Source of the DNA: Desulfovibrio aminophilus
GTDB lineage: Bacteria; Desulfobacterota; Desulfovibrionia; Desulfovibrionales; Desulfovibrionaceae
Reading direction: 5' to 3'
DNA length: 64,000 bases
NCBI RefSeq assembly: GCF_023660105.1
Contig: NZ_JAMHGA010000021.1
Span: 1-64,000, forward strand
Of this stretch, positions 27,448 through 38,751 are shown piece by piece. A program made the translations under genes and the position numbers. Each line of letters opens with the position of its first letter. The first letter of the stretch is position 1. The notes under the pieces are model-generated. The model had not been told where the DNA came from and did no database searches. It was given only the letters and a program-made list of their open reading frames with translations.

Positions 27448-29645
27448 CCACGGCCCGATCCCTCGCGGGACGTCTGTCCCTCTCCGTGGCCCTGACCTCG
27501 GTGGCCATGATCCTGCTCGTCCTGGGGACGGGCCTGCTCATCCTCATGCAGCGGATCAACGCCGAGATGGAGGAGCAGGCCGCGCGCTCCGCCGCGTTCC
27601 TGACCGAATCCCTGGCCGTGCCGCTCTGGTCCCTGGACTACGACGCCGCCCGGGCCGTGGGCCAGGCCCTGGCCCAGGACAAGGTGGTCGGGTTGGTGGA
27701 GATCCTCGACGCGCGCGGCGAACCCATCTATCGCCATGCCAAGGGCGGCCGCCTCCTGCTGGAACGCTTCGCCCAGGTGACCCACGACGGCCAGGCCATC
27801 GGCGCCGTGCGGCTCGGCCTGAACGACAGCACCCGCCGGGCGGCGCTCTGGACCCTGGCCGGAGCCGGGGCCGGACTGGTGGCCCTGACCATCGCGCTGC
27901 AGTTCCTGCTCCAGGCCGTGCTCTTCCGGCCCCTCCTGCGTCGGCCCTTCGCCTCCCTGGACGGCCTCGTGGGCGCTTACGCGACGGGCGACTTCTCTCC
28001 GGCCCCCCCGCCCATCCACTACGTCGAATTCGAACCCCTGGTGAACCTGCTCCTGGACATGGGGCGGACCATCCGGGAGCAGATGGAGAGCCTGCGCAAA
28101 AGCGAGGAACGGTTCTCCCTGGCCCTGGACGCGGCCAACGACGGATTGTGGGACCTGGACATCCCCACCGAGACGACGTTCTACAGCCCCCGCTACTACA
28201 CCATGCTCGGCTACGAGCCCGGCGAATTCCCCTCCGACTACGAGTCCTGGCTGGACATGCTCCACCCCGAGGACCGCGGCCGGGCCGAGGCCGCCATGGC
28301 GGCCTGCCTGGACGACTCCGCCCCCTATGAGGTCGAGTTCCGGCTGCGCGACAAGGCCGGGCAGTGGCGTTGGATCCTCTCCCGGGGCCGGGTGGTGGAG
28401 CGCGACGCCGACGGCCGCGCCAAGCGGATGGTGGGCACCCATTCGGACATCGCCGACCGCAAGCTGGCCGCGGATCGCCTGCGCCAATCCGAGGAGAAGT
28501 TCTCCCGCCTGTTCCGGCTCTCGCCGGACGCCATCATCGTGGTCCACTTGGTGAGCGAACAGGTCCTGGACGTCAACGAGGCCTTCTGCCGCATGTTCGG
28601 CTTCGAGCGCGCCGAGGCCGTGGGCAAGACCACCCGGGAGCTCGGCATCTACCAGGATTACACCGCGCGAACCTCGGTCTTCGAGAAACTGCGGGCCGAA
28701 AACCAGGTGGAGAACCTGGAGATCGAGGCCCGCCGCAAGGACGGCGCCCCGCTCGGCTGCTCCCTGTCCTGCCAGGTCCTGTCCATCGACGGGGAACCGC
28801 ACATCCTGACCGTGTTCCGGGACATCACCGAGACCAAGAAGATGCAGGAAATGATGATCCAGACCGAGAAGATGCTCTCGGTGGGAGGCATCGCGGCGGG
28901 CATCGCCCACGAAATCAACAACCCCCTGGGCATCGTGCTCCAGGCCGCCCAGAACCTCACCCAGCGGACGCGGCCCGACTTCATCAAGAACCAGGAGGCG
29001 GCACGGTCCATCGGCCTGAATTTGGCCCTGCTGGTCGAGTACATGCGGTTGCGCAAGCTGGACGTCTTTCTCGACGACATCCAGTCCGCGGCCCTGCGGG
29101 CCTCGGCGATCATCCGGCACATGCTCGACTTCAGCCGCCGCAGCGAGTCCAAGCGCCGGGTCTGCGACGTGGCGGCCATCGCGGACAAGGCCCTGGCCCT
29201 GGCCCAGAACGATTACGACCTGAAAAAGAGCTACGACTTCAAACAGATTCAAGTCGAACGGGAGTACGAAACCGGCCTCCCGCCCATCCACTGCACGGAA
29301 ACCGAGATCGAGCAGGTGCTCCTGAACCTCCTGCGCAACGCGGCCCAGGCCATGGCCGCGGTCCAGCCTCCCGTGGAGGCGCCGCGAATCGCCCTGCGAC
29401 TTTCCCGGCAGGCCGGAAGCGTGCGCATCGAGGTGGAGGACAACGGGCCCGGCATGCCTCCCGACGTGCAGCGCCGCGCCTTCGAACCGTTCTTCACCAC
29501 CAAGGCTCCCGGAGTGGGCACGGGCCTCGGCCTCTCGGTATCCTATTTCATCGTGACCAAAGGCCACGGCGGAACCATGCGTCTGGAATCCAAGCCGGGA
29601 CTCGGCTCCCGCTTCATCATCGACCTGCCCGCCGAGGAGGCGTGA
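27444..29645 (+). CDS. Membrane sensor histidine kinase with two PAS domains
   Basis: 733 residues. Two membrane helices (about 17-35 and 132-155) flank a short periplasmic domain (about 36-130), then a HAMP-like linker, PAS 1 (about 225-345), PAS 2 (about 350-465), HisKA with His489 and HATPase (to about 730). Receives its likely ligand signal from the solute-binding protein encoded just before it. The PAS 2 and catalytic half is a duplicate of the first kinase. The start overlaps the previous stop. Expected output is the lone receiver and HD-GYP regulator downstream. Confidence 0.88.
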   Translation: MTTARSLAGRLSLSVALTSVAMILLVLGTGLLILMQRINAEMEEQAARSAAFLTESLAVPLWSLDYDAARAVGQALAQDKVVGLVEILDARGEPIYRHAKGGRLLLERFAQVTHDGQAIGAVRLGLNDSTRRAALWTLAGAGAGLVALTIALQFLLQAVLFRPLLRRPFASLDGLVGAYATGDFSPAPPPIHYVEFEPLVNLLLDMGRTIREQMESLRKSEERFSLALDAANDGLWDLDIPTETTFYSPRYYTMLGYEPGEFPSDYESWLDMLHPEDRGRAEAAMAACLDDSAPYEVEFRLRDKAGQWRWILSRGRVVERDADGRAKRMVGTHSDIADRKLAADRLRQSEEKFSRLFRLSPDAIIVVHLVSEQVLDVNEAFCRMFGFERAEAVGKTTRELGIYQDYTARTSVFEKLRAENQVENLEIEARRKDGAPLGCSLSCQVLSIDGEPHILTVFRDITETKKMQEMMIQTEKMLSVGGIAAGIAHEINNPLGIVLQAAQNLTQRTRPDFIKNQEAARSIGLNLALLVEYMRLRKLDVFLDDIQSAALRASAIIRHMLDFSRRSESKRRVCDVAAIADKALALAQNDYDLKKSYDFKQIQVEREYETGLPPIHCTETEIEQVLLNLLRNAAQAMAAVQPPVEAPRIALRLSRQAGSVRIEVEDNGPGMPPDVQRRAFEPFFTTKAPGVGTGLGLSVSYFIVTKGHGGTMRLESKPGLGSRFIIDLPAEEA
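28488..29642 (+). repeat. Duplicated kinase module, copy 2
   Basis: Second copy of the PAS-HisKA-HATPase block, direct orientation relative to 25383-26534. The copies differ mainly in the PAS region (for example VNDAF versus VNEAF), consistent with tandem duplication and divergence. The duplicated stretches are a risk for assembly collapse and for homologous deletion. Confidence 0.85.
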
Positions 29646-29646
29646 A

Positions 29647-30033
29647 ATGGACGACCAGCTTCCCAGAGTGCTCATCGTGGATGACGAGGAACGCATCCGG
29701 CGGCTGCTCCTGGAGTACCTCGAGGACTTCGGGGAGTTCCGTCTGGAGGCGGTGGATTCGGGCGAGGCGGCCATGCAGGCGTTGGCCGAGGAGCCCGCCG
29801 ACCTCTGCGTGGTGGACATGCGCCTGCCGGGCATGAACGGCGAGGCCTTCATTCTCGCCGCCGGGGCCCAGGGACTGTGCGGACACTTCCTGGTGCACAC
29901 GGGCTCCGTGGACCTGAGCCTGTCCAAGGATCTGCAACGCCTGGGCATCACGGAGCGGGACGTCTTCTTCAAGCCGAGCGACGTGGAACGCATTCTGGGA
30001 CGTGTGCGCGTGGTCCTGGCGGGAGGCGAATGA
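29647..30033 (+). CDS. Single-domain response regulator
   Basis: 128 residues, a lone receiver domain. Acidic pocket in VDDEERIRRLL, phospho-acceptor Asp57 (VVDMRLPG), and the Lys in FFKPSD near residue 112. No output domain, so it is a phosphate relay, a CheY-like effector or a sink. Starts one base after the kinase stop and ends within 2 bases of the next start. Confidence 0.9.
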   Translation: MDDQLPRVLIVDDEERIRRLLLEYLEDFGEFRLEAVDSGEAAMQALAEEPADLCVVDMRLPGMNGEAFILAAGAQGLCGHFLVHTGSVDLSLSKDLQRLGITERDVFFKPSDVERILGRVRVVLAGGE

Positions 30034-30034
30034 C

Positions 30035-31126
30035 ATGGCCATTCTCATCATCGACGACGAGGCCGGGCTGCGCCGCTCCCTGGCCGCCCACCTGGAGGAC
30101 CTGGACCACGAGATCCTGGAGGCGGAGAACGGCCAGGCCGGGCTGGAAACGCTCCAGGCCAACCTGGGCACGGTGGAGGCCATGGTCGTGGACCTGAACA
30201 TGCCGGTGATGGACGGCTATTCCTTCATCAGCCACGCCGTGCAGCTGGCCCCGGAAATCCCGATCGTGGTGCTCTCCGGCGTGGGCGTGGTGGAAGACGC
30301 CCTGCGCGCCATGCGCCAGGGGGCCTGGGACTTCATCACCAAGCCGCTGCACAACCTGAGCATCCTGGATTACACCCTGGACAAGGTCTTTGAGCGCGCC
30401 CGGCTCATCCGCGAAAACCGCGAGTACCAGGAAAACCTCGAATATCTCGTGCGCGAGCGCACCCGCGAGCTGGAGTCCGCCCGGCGCCAGGTCATGCAGC
30501 GCCTGAGCCGCGCCGCCGAGTACAAGGACAACGAGACAGGCCACCACGTCATCCGGGTCGGCGAGATCAGCGCCCTCCTGGCGCGGGCCATGGGCCTTTC
30601 GAAAAGCGAATGCGAGATGCTGCGGGAATGCGCCCCGCTGCACGACGTGGGCAAGATCGGAATCCCGGACGGCATCCTGCTCAAGCAGGGCAAACTCGAC
30701 GAGGCGGAATGGGAGGTCATGCGCCGCCACTGCACCTACGGCTGCGAGATCCTCGGCCCCCTGACCAGCAAGGACGAGGCCCGCAAGGCCTGCGCCGGCC
30801 TGGAGTTCGTGCTTGAAAGCGGCGGCAACGAACTCCTGCGCACGGCCCGCATGCTGGCGCTCTGCCACCACGAGCGCTGGGACGGCCGGGGCTATCCCTT
30901 CGGCCTCCGGGGCGAGGACATCCCGCTCATGGCCCGCATCGTGGCCGTGGTGGACGTCTATGACGCCCTGGGCAGCAACCGCCCCTACAAGGAGGCCTTC
31001 CCGGAAGAAAAATGCCGGGAAATCATCCGCTCCGGCTCGGGCAGCCAGTTCGACCCCGCCGTGGTGGATGCGTTCTTCGCCAACGTCCAGGAGATCAGCG
31101 CCATCCGGGAACGCTGGAAAGACTGA
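30035..31126 (+). CDS. HD-GYP response regulator (c-di-GMP phosphodiesterase)
   Basis: 363 residues. Receiver domain (1-125) with phospho-acceptor Asp53 (VVDLNMPVMDGY), a coiled linker (about 126-165), and an HD-GYP domain (about 170-355): HHVIRVGEIS, HDVGKIGIPDGIL with the HD dyad, HHERWDGRGYP carrying the GYP loop, and ARIVAVVDVYDAL. Predicted to hydrolyse cyclic di-GMP when phosphorylated. GGGAGG precedes the chosen ATG. Last gene of the kinase operon; it ties the two sensors to second-messenger turnover. Confidence 0.92.
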   Translation: MAILIIDDEAGLRRSLAAHLEDLDHEILEAENGQAGLETLQANLGTVEAMVVDLNMPVMDGYSFISHAVQLAPEIPIVVLSGVGVVEDALRAMRQGAWDFITKPLHNLSILDYTLDKVFERARLIRENREYQENLEYLVRERTRELESARRQVMQRLSRAAEYKDNETGHHVIRVGEISALLARAMGLSKSECEMLRECAPLHDVGKIGIPDGILLKQGKLDEAEWEVMRRHCTYGCEILGPLTSKDEARKACAGLEFVLESGGNELLRTARMLALCHHERWDGRGYPFGLRGEDIPLMARIVAVVDVYDALGSNRPYKEAFPEEKCREIIRSGSGSQFDPAVVDAFFANVQEISAIRERWKD

Positions 31127-31223
31127 TCCCACGCGGCCGATTGCATCCGGGGCCAAGGCAGGCTACAAGCGTTGCCGCGCCGGGTTCGGCCCGGCTCGAC
31201 CCAATGCACCTACGGGGGAGCGC

Positions 31224-31622
31224 ATGTCCCGGATCATCTTCACGCTGAGCCTCGTCCTGATCCTCGCCACGGCCGCCGCCGCCTTCGACGAACCCACCGC
31301 CCGCCGCCACATGGCCAAGGACTGCGTGGAGTGCGCGGCTTATTACGACGTCATCGCCAACTGCCTGGAGGCCACCCGGCCCCTGGACAAGGACCTGGCC
31401 GAACGCTACCGGAGCATCAGCCGCAAGCTGGAGGGCCAGGCCCGGGAGTTCGGCGAGGAGAACGACCGGGCCGTGGAGGACGCCGAGGCCGGCATGGCCC
31501 GGGAAATCCGTCAGGATTGCACCGCCCTCGCGCCGCTCAAGGACCGCTACAAGGAAATCTGCCGGGGATTGGTGGAGAAGCCCAAGGCCCGCATGACCTA
31601 CTGGCTGGAACGCCGGAACTAG
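31224..31622 (+). CDS. Small exported cysteine-containing protein
   Basis: 132 residues. A cleavable signal peptide (about 1-20, ending AAAAFDE) and five cysteines in the mature part (KDCVECAAYYDVIANC, QDCTAL, EICRG), spaced as if to make disulfides. GGGGGAG precedes the ATG. The rest is helical and charged. No family recognised; a role in the periplasm is inferred only from the signal peptide. It lies 97 bases downstream of the HD-GYP gene and could belong to the same transcript. Confidence 0.7.
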   Translation: MSRIIFTLSLVLILATAAAAFDEPTARRHMAKDCVECAAYYDVIANCLEATRPLDKDLAERYRSISRKLEGQAREFGEENDRAVEDAEAGMAREIRQDCTALAPLKDRYKEICRGLVEKPKARMTYWLERRN

Positions 31623-31669
31623 CATCACCTTCCCGGTGCGATGCGCTCCGGGCTCCCGGAACCGCCGCG

Positions 31670-31699
31670 CCGCCGGGCCTTCCCGGCGGTATTCTTTTG
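31670..31699 (+). terminator. Terminator after the small exported protein
   Basis: CCGCCGGG (31670-31677) pairs with CCCGGCGG (31682-31689) around CCTT and is followed by TATTCTTTTG. A good intrinsic terminator for the kinase operon. Confidence 0.75.
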
Positions 31700-31755
31700 T
31701 CGTTGAAATCCCGTCGAATCATTGTACAATGGCCTCAAATCCGACGGGAGACCGT

Positions 31756-33036
31756 GTGACGCAATCCTCGGCCCAGCAACAGCAGGAACAACCCCAGATC
31801 GAGCCCGTCTTCGTGGCCCGGCAGCCCATTTTCGACCGGGCCGAGCGGCTCTGGGGCTACGAACTGCTCTTCCGGCACAGCGCCGAGGCCACCAGCGCGG
31901 CCTTCGCCGAGTCCAGCGTGGCCACCTCCAAGATGGTGGCCGACGGATTCGTGCTGGCCCAGGCCGGACTGCCGCCGGCCTGCATGCTGTTCATCAATTT
32001 TCCCGAAGCCCTGCTGCTCGACGGCGCGGCCTACGCCCTGCCCAGGGAGCAGTGCGTGGTGGAGATCCTGGAGAACGTGTCCCCCACTCCGGCGGTGCTG
32101 AGCGCCTGCGACAAGCTCAAGGCGGCGGGATACGTCCTGGCCCTGGACGATTACTTCGGCGAGGCCGACATGGAGCCCTTCCTGGCCCTGGCCGACATCG
32201 TCAAGGTGGACCTCAAGGGCAAGGGCCGGGCGGACATCGAGGCCCTCACCCGGCGGCTCTCGCGGGACGGGCGCAAGCTCCTGGCCGAGAAGATCGAGGA
32301 CGCGGAGACCCACGCCCTGGTCAAAAACCTGGGCTACGCCCTGTTCCAGGGGTTCTATTTCAGCAGGCCCGAGACCCTCTCCGGCAGGAAGGTGTCCGGG
32401 GCGGCGGCCTCGCGGGTCAAGCTGCTCTCCGAGCTGGGCAAGGACGACTATGAAACAGCGGCCCTGTCCAAGATCATCTCCAGCGACGCGGCCCTGAGCT
32501 ACCGTCTGCTCCAGTTCATCAACTCGGCCTTCTTCTCCCGTCCCTTCAAGATATCCTCCATCGGCCAGGCCATCGCCGCCCTGGGCCAGCGGCCCCTGCG
32601 GCACTGGCTCATGGCCGTGATCCTCTCGGACCTCTCGCCCACGCCCAAGGCCAAGGAAATCTGCGCCAACTCCGTGCAGCGCGCCCGGCTCCTGGAAACC
32701 CTGGCCGCCAACTCCGGCCGCTCTCCCCGGCCGCCGGACTCCATGTTCCTCCTGGGCCTGCTCTCCCGGCTGGACGCCCTGCTGGGCATGGAAATGGCGC
32801 GGATCATCGCGGGCATGCCCCTGGACGATGAAATCGCGGACGCCCTGCTCGGCAAGCCCAACGCGCCCCGTTCCTGGCTGGACATGGCTTCGAGCCTGGA
32901 GGCCGGGGAGTGGGGCAAGGCCGAGCATCTGCTCGGCGCGTTGGGGCTGAATCCCCAGGACGCGGCGCGACGTCAGGCGGAGGCCCAGGTCTGGACGCTC
33001 CAGACCCTGACCTCCGCTTCGTCATCGCCGCCATGA
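31756..33036 (+). CDS. EAL-like plus HDOD signalling protein
   Basis: 426 residues, of the YuxH/CdgJ-like group. An EAL-like domain (about 15-205; ARQPIFDRAERLWGYELLFRHS) whose signature reads E-L-L instead of E-A-L and lacks several catalytic residues, so it is probably non-catalytic, followed by an HDOD domain (about 215-410; SSDAALSYRLLQFINSAFF, SIGQAIAALGQRPL). The GTG at 31756 is chosen for its GGGAG upstream. Expected to link cyclic di-GMP or other signals to regulation; the partner is unknown. Confidence 0.85.
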   Translation: MTQSSAQQQQEQPQIEPVFVARQPIFDRAERLWGYELLFRHSAEATSAAFAESSVATSKMVADGFVLAQAGLPPACMLFINFPEALLLDGAAYALPREQCVVEILENVSPTPAVLSACDKLKAAGYVLALDDYFGEADMEPFLALADIVKVDLKGKGRADIEALTRRLSRDGRKLLAEKIEDAETHALVKNLGYALFQGFYFSRPETLSGRKVSGAAASRVKLLSELGKDDYETAALSKIISSDAALSYRLLQFINSAFFSRPFKISSIGQAIAALGQRPLRHWLMAVILSDLSPTPKAKEICANSVQRARLLETLAANSGRSPRPPDSMFLLGLLSRLDALLGMEMARIIAGMPLDDEIADALLGKPNAPRSWLDMASSLEAGEWGKAEHLLGALGLNPQDAARRQAEAQVWTLQTLTSASSSPP

Positions 33037-33045
33037 GGCGAAACT

Positions 33046-33852
33046 TCAGGAATCGATGTAGCTGCCGGGGAATTCCGAGCGCAGTTGGATGAGCGCCACC
33101 CGGGCCTGTTCCATGTCGCGGAAGGCTCCGGCCTGGACGAGGTAGACCTCGCGGCCGCCGCGCATGATGGCCCGCACCCGGGAACCGGAGAAACCGGAAC
33201 CGACCAGGCGTTCGCGCAGCCGGTAGGCGTTTTCCTCCACCGCGAAGGTGCCGACCTGGATGTAGTAGCCCTGGGTCGAGGCGACGCTCTTCGCCGGAGC
33301 CCGTCGGCCGCCGTTGCCCGCCAGATAGGAGGACGGGGCGGAATAGCTGCCGATGGCCGTGACCCGCACCTTGGCGATGCCCTGGCGGGCCGATCCCAGC
33401 CGCTGGGCCGCGCCGTAGGAGAGATCGATGACGCGGCCGTCCACGAAGGGGCCCCGATCGTTGACCAGCAGGTCCACTTGGCGGCCGTTGTGCAGGTTGG
33501 TCACACGCACCACGGTGCCCAGGGGCAGGGTCTTGTGGGCGGCGGAAACCGCGTACATGTCGTAGATGTCGCCGCTGGCGGTCTTCTTGCCGTGGAAGTC
33601 GTCGCCGTACCAGGAGGCGACGCCCACCTCGTCATAGCCCCGGGCGTCCGGCAGCGGATGGTAGGTCCGGCCGAGCACGGTGTAGGGCTGGGTCTTGGGG
33701 TCGTACTGCTCCTGCCAGCGCTCGACGTTGTGATTGTCGGTCACGGGCCGCGTGGGGCGGTAGGACTGCGAAGGAATGGACGAAGGCAACAGGGCGCATC
33801 CACCCAATGCCGTCAGCGCCAGAGCCAGAAAAATGAAACGAATGCGTTGCAT
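33046..33852 (-). CDS. rlpA: RlpA-like lytic transglycosylase
   Basis: 268 residues. Lipoprotein signal with lipobox LGGC (about residue 16-19), a double-psi beta-barrel RlpA domain (about 70-165; [20 protein letters not shown] and [17 protein letters not shown]) and a C-terminal SPOR domain (about 190-268) that binds denuded peptidoglycan at the septum. Cleaves glycan strands lacking stem peptides during cell separation. GGGAGGG precedes the ATG at 33852; the longer frame adds 26 residues of unlikely leader. Divergent from typA. Confidence 0.92.
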   Translation of the reverse strand: MQRIRFIFLALALTALGGCALLPSSIPSQSYRPTRPVTDNHNVERWQEQYDPKTQPYTVLGRTYHPLPDARGYDEVGVASWYGDDFHGKKTASGDIYDMYAVSAAHKTLPLGTVVRVTNLHNGRQVDLLVNDRGPFVDGRVIDLSYGAAQRLGSARQGIAKVRVTAIGSYSAPSSYLAGNGGRRAPAKSVASTQGYYIQVGTFAVEENAYRLRERLVGSGFSGSRVRAIMRGGREVYLVQAGAFRDMEQARVALIQLRSEFPGSYIDS

Positions 33853-33977
33853 GGCCGCTCCCTCCCTGGAAATCGGTCTTGATTTCCGGCATGCAGCAGC
33901 CATGCCAAATCCCTTGAAGCGCCTCGCCATTTCTCCAGCCTCATGCCTTGGAGCGAGGAATCACGCGGATTTTCCAC

Positions 33978-34006
33978 TTGCAACCCGCGAGTGCGTGTCA
34001 TATAAG
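33978..34006 (+). promoter_or_regulatory. Sigma70 promoter for typA
   Basis: TTGCAA (33978-33983), 17-base spacer, TATAAG (34001-34006). The gene starts about 60 bases later. Confidence 0.65.
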
Positions 34007-34068
34007 CGCGTCGCCGGAGCGATCCCCGGCGTCAAAATTCCCGCGCAACCTTTATCCCCAATACCCGC

Positions 34069-35910
<1,842 letters not shown>

Positions 35911-35911
35911 C

Positions 35912-36328
35912 CTAGAGCGAGAAGAGCTTCTTCCCGTTGGCCGCGAAGTAGAGGGCCAGGGCCAGGACCACCAGCAGGATCACCGTCTCGGCCAGGCCGC
36001 GCAGCTTCGTGCCGTCCGAGCCGATGCGCAGGGCGATGGAGCGGGTCCGGGCCGCCGAAAGGAGCAGGATCACGGCCCCGGCACCGAAGCAGAACTGGCT
36101 CACCAGGCCCAGTTTTTCCGCCGCCGGGGGATGAGGCGCCGCGCCGGGGGCGAAGAGCAGCAGCAGATCCACGCGCTCCAGCACGAAGCCGAAGGCCATG
36201 AGCGCAATGGCCGTGCGCACCCAGGCGAGATAGGTCCGGGTGTTGGCCAGGTGGGTGGTGGTCCGCGCCAGGCGGTCGCGTTCGTCCTGGCAGTCGTGCG
36301 CCGCTACGGCTTCCTTCCCGTTTTTCAT
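35912..36328 (-). CDS. DUF202-type membrane protein
   Basis: 138 residues with three membrane helices (about 37-55, 74-95, 115-133). The N-terminal DUF202 signature RLARTTTHLANTRTYLAWVRTAIALMAFG is followed by a conserved GF. The stop is 1 base from the typA stop, convergent. I chose ATG 36328 (GGAGG upstream). Function of the family is unknown. Confidence 0.85.
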   Translation of the reverse strand: MKNGKEAVAAHDCQDERDRLARTTTHLANTRTYLAWVRTAIALMAFGFVLERVDLLLLFAPGAAPHPPAAEKLGLVSQFCFGAGAVILLLSAARTRSIALRIGSDGTKLRGLAETVILLVVLALALYFAANGKKLFSL

Positions 36329-36432
36329 TCCGAGCCTCCGGGCCGCGAGCATACACCAATATCCGGTTTTCTCCAGCCCCCCGCCGGAAACGCCGGTTTG
36401 CAACGGGCGGCGGCGGTGCTAAGGTTCCGCGC

Positions 36433-37377
36433 ATGAGCGACTCCGCGACCTTTTCCCAGCGCGTCCTGGCGCGCCTGCTGCGGCCCTCGACCCTGGCCTT
36501 CTTCCGGGAAGGCCGCGCCTCGGGCGTGGCCTGGGGAGAGCTGCTGCACGGCTACATCTACGCCCGCTGGCCCTACCTCTACATCGGCGTGGCCACGGGA
36601 CGGCGCAAGTGGGCCGCGGTCCTGCTCTCGCCCCTGCTCCTGCTCCTCCTGCGCCACCGCCCGCTCAAGCCCGGAAAGACGGGCCGCCCGGGATTCGCCG
36701 ACTCCTACCACGGCAAGGCCCTGCCCCTGGAAGAAGCCACGCGGCTCGTGACCGTGAACCGGAGCGTGGAGCTGCGCGACCTGGAGCAGGTCATCCCCTA
36801 CGCCCTGGCCCGCGACATCGTGCTCAAGAACCCCGAGCGCATCGCGCTCCTGGACTGCCCCTGCCGCGCCATGAGCGAGAACCCCTGCCTGCCCATGGAC
36901 GTCTGCCTCATCGTGGGGGAGCCCTTCGCCTCCTTCATCCTGGAGCACAATCCCGAGCGCTCCCGGGCCATCACCCCGGAAGAGGCCGTGCGCATCCTCA
37001 AGGAGGAGGACGCCCGGGGCCACGTGCACCACGCCTTCTTCAAGGACGCCATGCTCGGCCGCTTCTACGCCATCTGCAACTGCTGCTCCTGCTGCTGCGG
37101 GGCCATGCGGGCCCAGGCCCACGGCATCCCCATGCTCTGCTCCTCGGGCTACCTCTGCCGGGTGGACGCCGACGCCTGCGTGGGCTGCGGCCAGTGCCTG
37201 AAATCCTGCCAGTTCAAGGCCCTGCGCGTGCGCGACGGGGTCTGCGCGGTGAACGTCAAGCGCTGCATGGGCTGCGGCGTCTGCGTGGGCCACTGCGCCA
37301 AGTCCGCCCTCTCCCTGGAGCCGGCCCCGGAAAAGGGCGCGCCCCTGGAAATCCGAAAGATCCTGGAGAACGCCTGA
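36433..37377 (+). CDS. 4Fe-4S dicluster protein with Cys-rich mid-region
   Basis: 314 residues. A hydrophobic stretch at about 55-75 may be membrane-associated. The middle has CPCRAMSENPC (about 141) and a remarkable CNCCSCCCG (about 216-224); the C-terminus has two [4Fe-4S] ferredoxin sites CVGCGQCLKSC (about 252-262) and CMGCGVCVGHC (about 280-290). The start is the ATG at 36433, with AAGG 9 bases upstream. It ends two bases before the DUF401 permease start, so the two are coupled. The role could be redox sensing or an assembly factor; uncertain. Confidence 0.75.
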   Translation: MSDSATFSQRVLARLLRPSTLAFFREGRASGVAWGELLHGYIYARWPYLYIGVATGRRKWAAVLLSPLLLLLLRHRPLKPGKTGRPGFADSYHGKALPLEEATRLVTVNRSVELRDLEQVIPYALARDIVLKNPERIALLDCPCRAMSENPCLPMDVCLIVGEPFASFILEHNPERSRAITPEEAVRILKEEDARGHVHHAFFKDAMLGRFYAICNCCSCCCGAMRAQAHGIPMLCSSGYLCRVDADACVGCGQCLKSCQFKALRVRDGVCAVNVKRCMGCGVCVGHCAKSALSLEPAPEKGAPLEIRKILENA

Positions 37378-37378
37378 G

Positions 37379-38671
37379 ATGGACTTCGCCCCCGGCGTCC
37401 TGCCCCTGCTCAAGGTCCTGGCCGCCTTCGCCGCCATGCTCGTCTGCATCCGGCTGAAGGTCGCCCTGGGCCTGTCCATCCTCGGCGGCGCGGCGATCCT
37501 GTGCCCGCTCTTCGGCATGGCCCCCGGGGACTGGATCGCGGGCGCGGCCAGGGCCCTCATCGACCCGGAAACCCTGTTCCTGGCGGGCATCGTGGCCCTC
37601 ATCCTGGTGCTCTCGGACCTGCTGGAGCGCACGGGCCAGTCCCGCCGCCTCATGGACTGCCTGGCCCGGATGATCCGCTCCCACCGGCTGCGGCTGGGCC
37701 TGTTCCCGGCCCTGGTGGGCTTCCTGCCCATGCCCGGCGGGGCCATCTTCTCCGCGCCCATGGTGGCCGGGGTGGCCGAGCATCTCGACCTGGACCGCAG
37801 GCACAAGGCGCTCATCAACTACTGGTTCCGCCACCTCTGGGAAATGGCCTGGCCGCTCTTCCCGGGCCTGATCCTGACCTCCAACCTGGCCGGGCTGCCC
37901 ATCACCACGCTCATCTTCTTCACCGCGCCCGGCGCGCTCTGCTGCCTCGTCCTCGGCTGGGTCTTCTACCTCCGGCCCAAGGTCCTGCCCCTGCCCGAGG
38001 CGGGCCCGGCCCCCGAGGCCGGGCGCCCGGAATACGGGCGGGCGCTCGTCCTGGGCCTGCCGCTCCTGGTGGCCATCGTCGGGGCCCTGGGCCTGGAGGC
38101 GGCCATCTCCGCCCTTGCCCCCCAGCTCCCCTTCGAGCTGGGGGTGGTCACGGCCCTGGCCGCGGCCGTGGCCTGCGTCGCGGTCCAGAACCGCGCCGAC
38201 GTCCGGCTCATGATCTCGGCCCTGACCAAGAAGAGCTTCCTCGGCATGATGCTCGTCATCGCGGGCATCTTCATCTTCAAGGGCCAGCTCGCGGCCTCGG
38301 GCGCGGTGCGCGGCATGGCCGAGCTGGCGGGCGGCCCGGCGGCCCTGTTCGTGGCGGCCGTGTTCCTGCCCTTCCTGGTGGGCTTCATCGCGGGCATCAA
38401 CGTGGCCTTCGTGGGCTCCACCTTCCCGCTGCTCCTGGGCATCCTCCCCGTGATCGGGCTCCAGCACCAGCTCATCCCCTATCTCGTCCTGGCCACCTTC
38501 GCGGGCTTCACCGGGGTCATGGCCTCGCCCATCCACATCTGCCTCGTGCTCACCTGCCAGTACTTCAAGACCGACCTGGGCGGGACCTGGCGGCGTCTGG
38601 TCCTCCCCTGCGCCCTGCTCCTGGGCTTCGGCTGCCTCTACTTCCTGGCCCTGACCCGGCTCTTCGCCTGA
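37379..38671 (+). CDS. DUF401 family permease
   Basis: 430 residues with about eleven membrane helices and the DUF401 features (FLPMPGGAIFSAPMVAG near 117-133, VMASPIHICLVLT near 380). Related to the ion/anion transporter superfamily; the substrate is unknown, probably an organic acid. Starts right after the ferredoxin gene stop (36433-37377), so the pair may couple electron flow and transport. Confidence 0.8.
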   Translation: MDFAPGVLPLLKVLAAFAAMLVCIRLKVALGLSILGGAAILCPLFGMAPGDWIAGAARALIDPETLFLAGIVALILVLSDLLERTGQSRRLMDCLARMIRSHRLRLGLFPALVGFLPMPGGAIFSAPMVAGVAEHLDLDRRHKALINYWFRHLWEMAWPLFPGLILTSNLAGLPITTLIFFTAPGALCCLVLGWVFYLRPKVLPLPEAGPAPEAGRPEYGRALVLGLPLLVAIVGALGLEAAISALAPQLPFELGVVTALAAAVACVAVQNRADVRLMISALTKKSFLGMMLVIAGIFIFKGQLAASGAVRGMAELAGGPAALFVAAVFLPFLVGFIAGINVAFVGSTFPLLLGILPVIGLQHQLIPYLVLATFAGFTGVMASPIHICLVLTCQYFKTDLGGTWRRLVLPCALLLGFGCLYFLALTRLFA

Positions 38672-38751
38672 GCGGACGCGCCCCACGCCCTTGCCCCGTC
38701 GGGCGGCTTGGGCTAGGGTCCGGCAGTTCCAATCCCAACCGAGGCAGAGCC

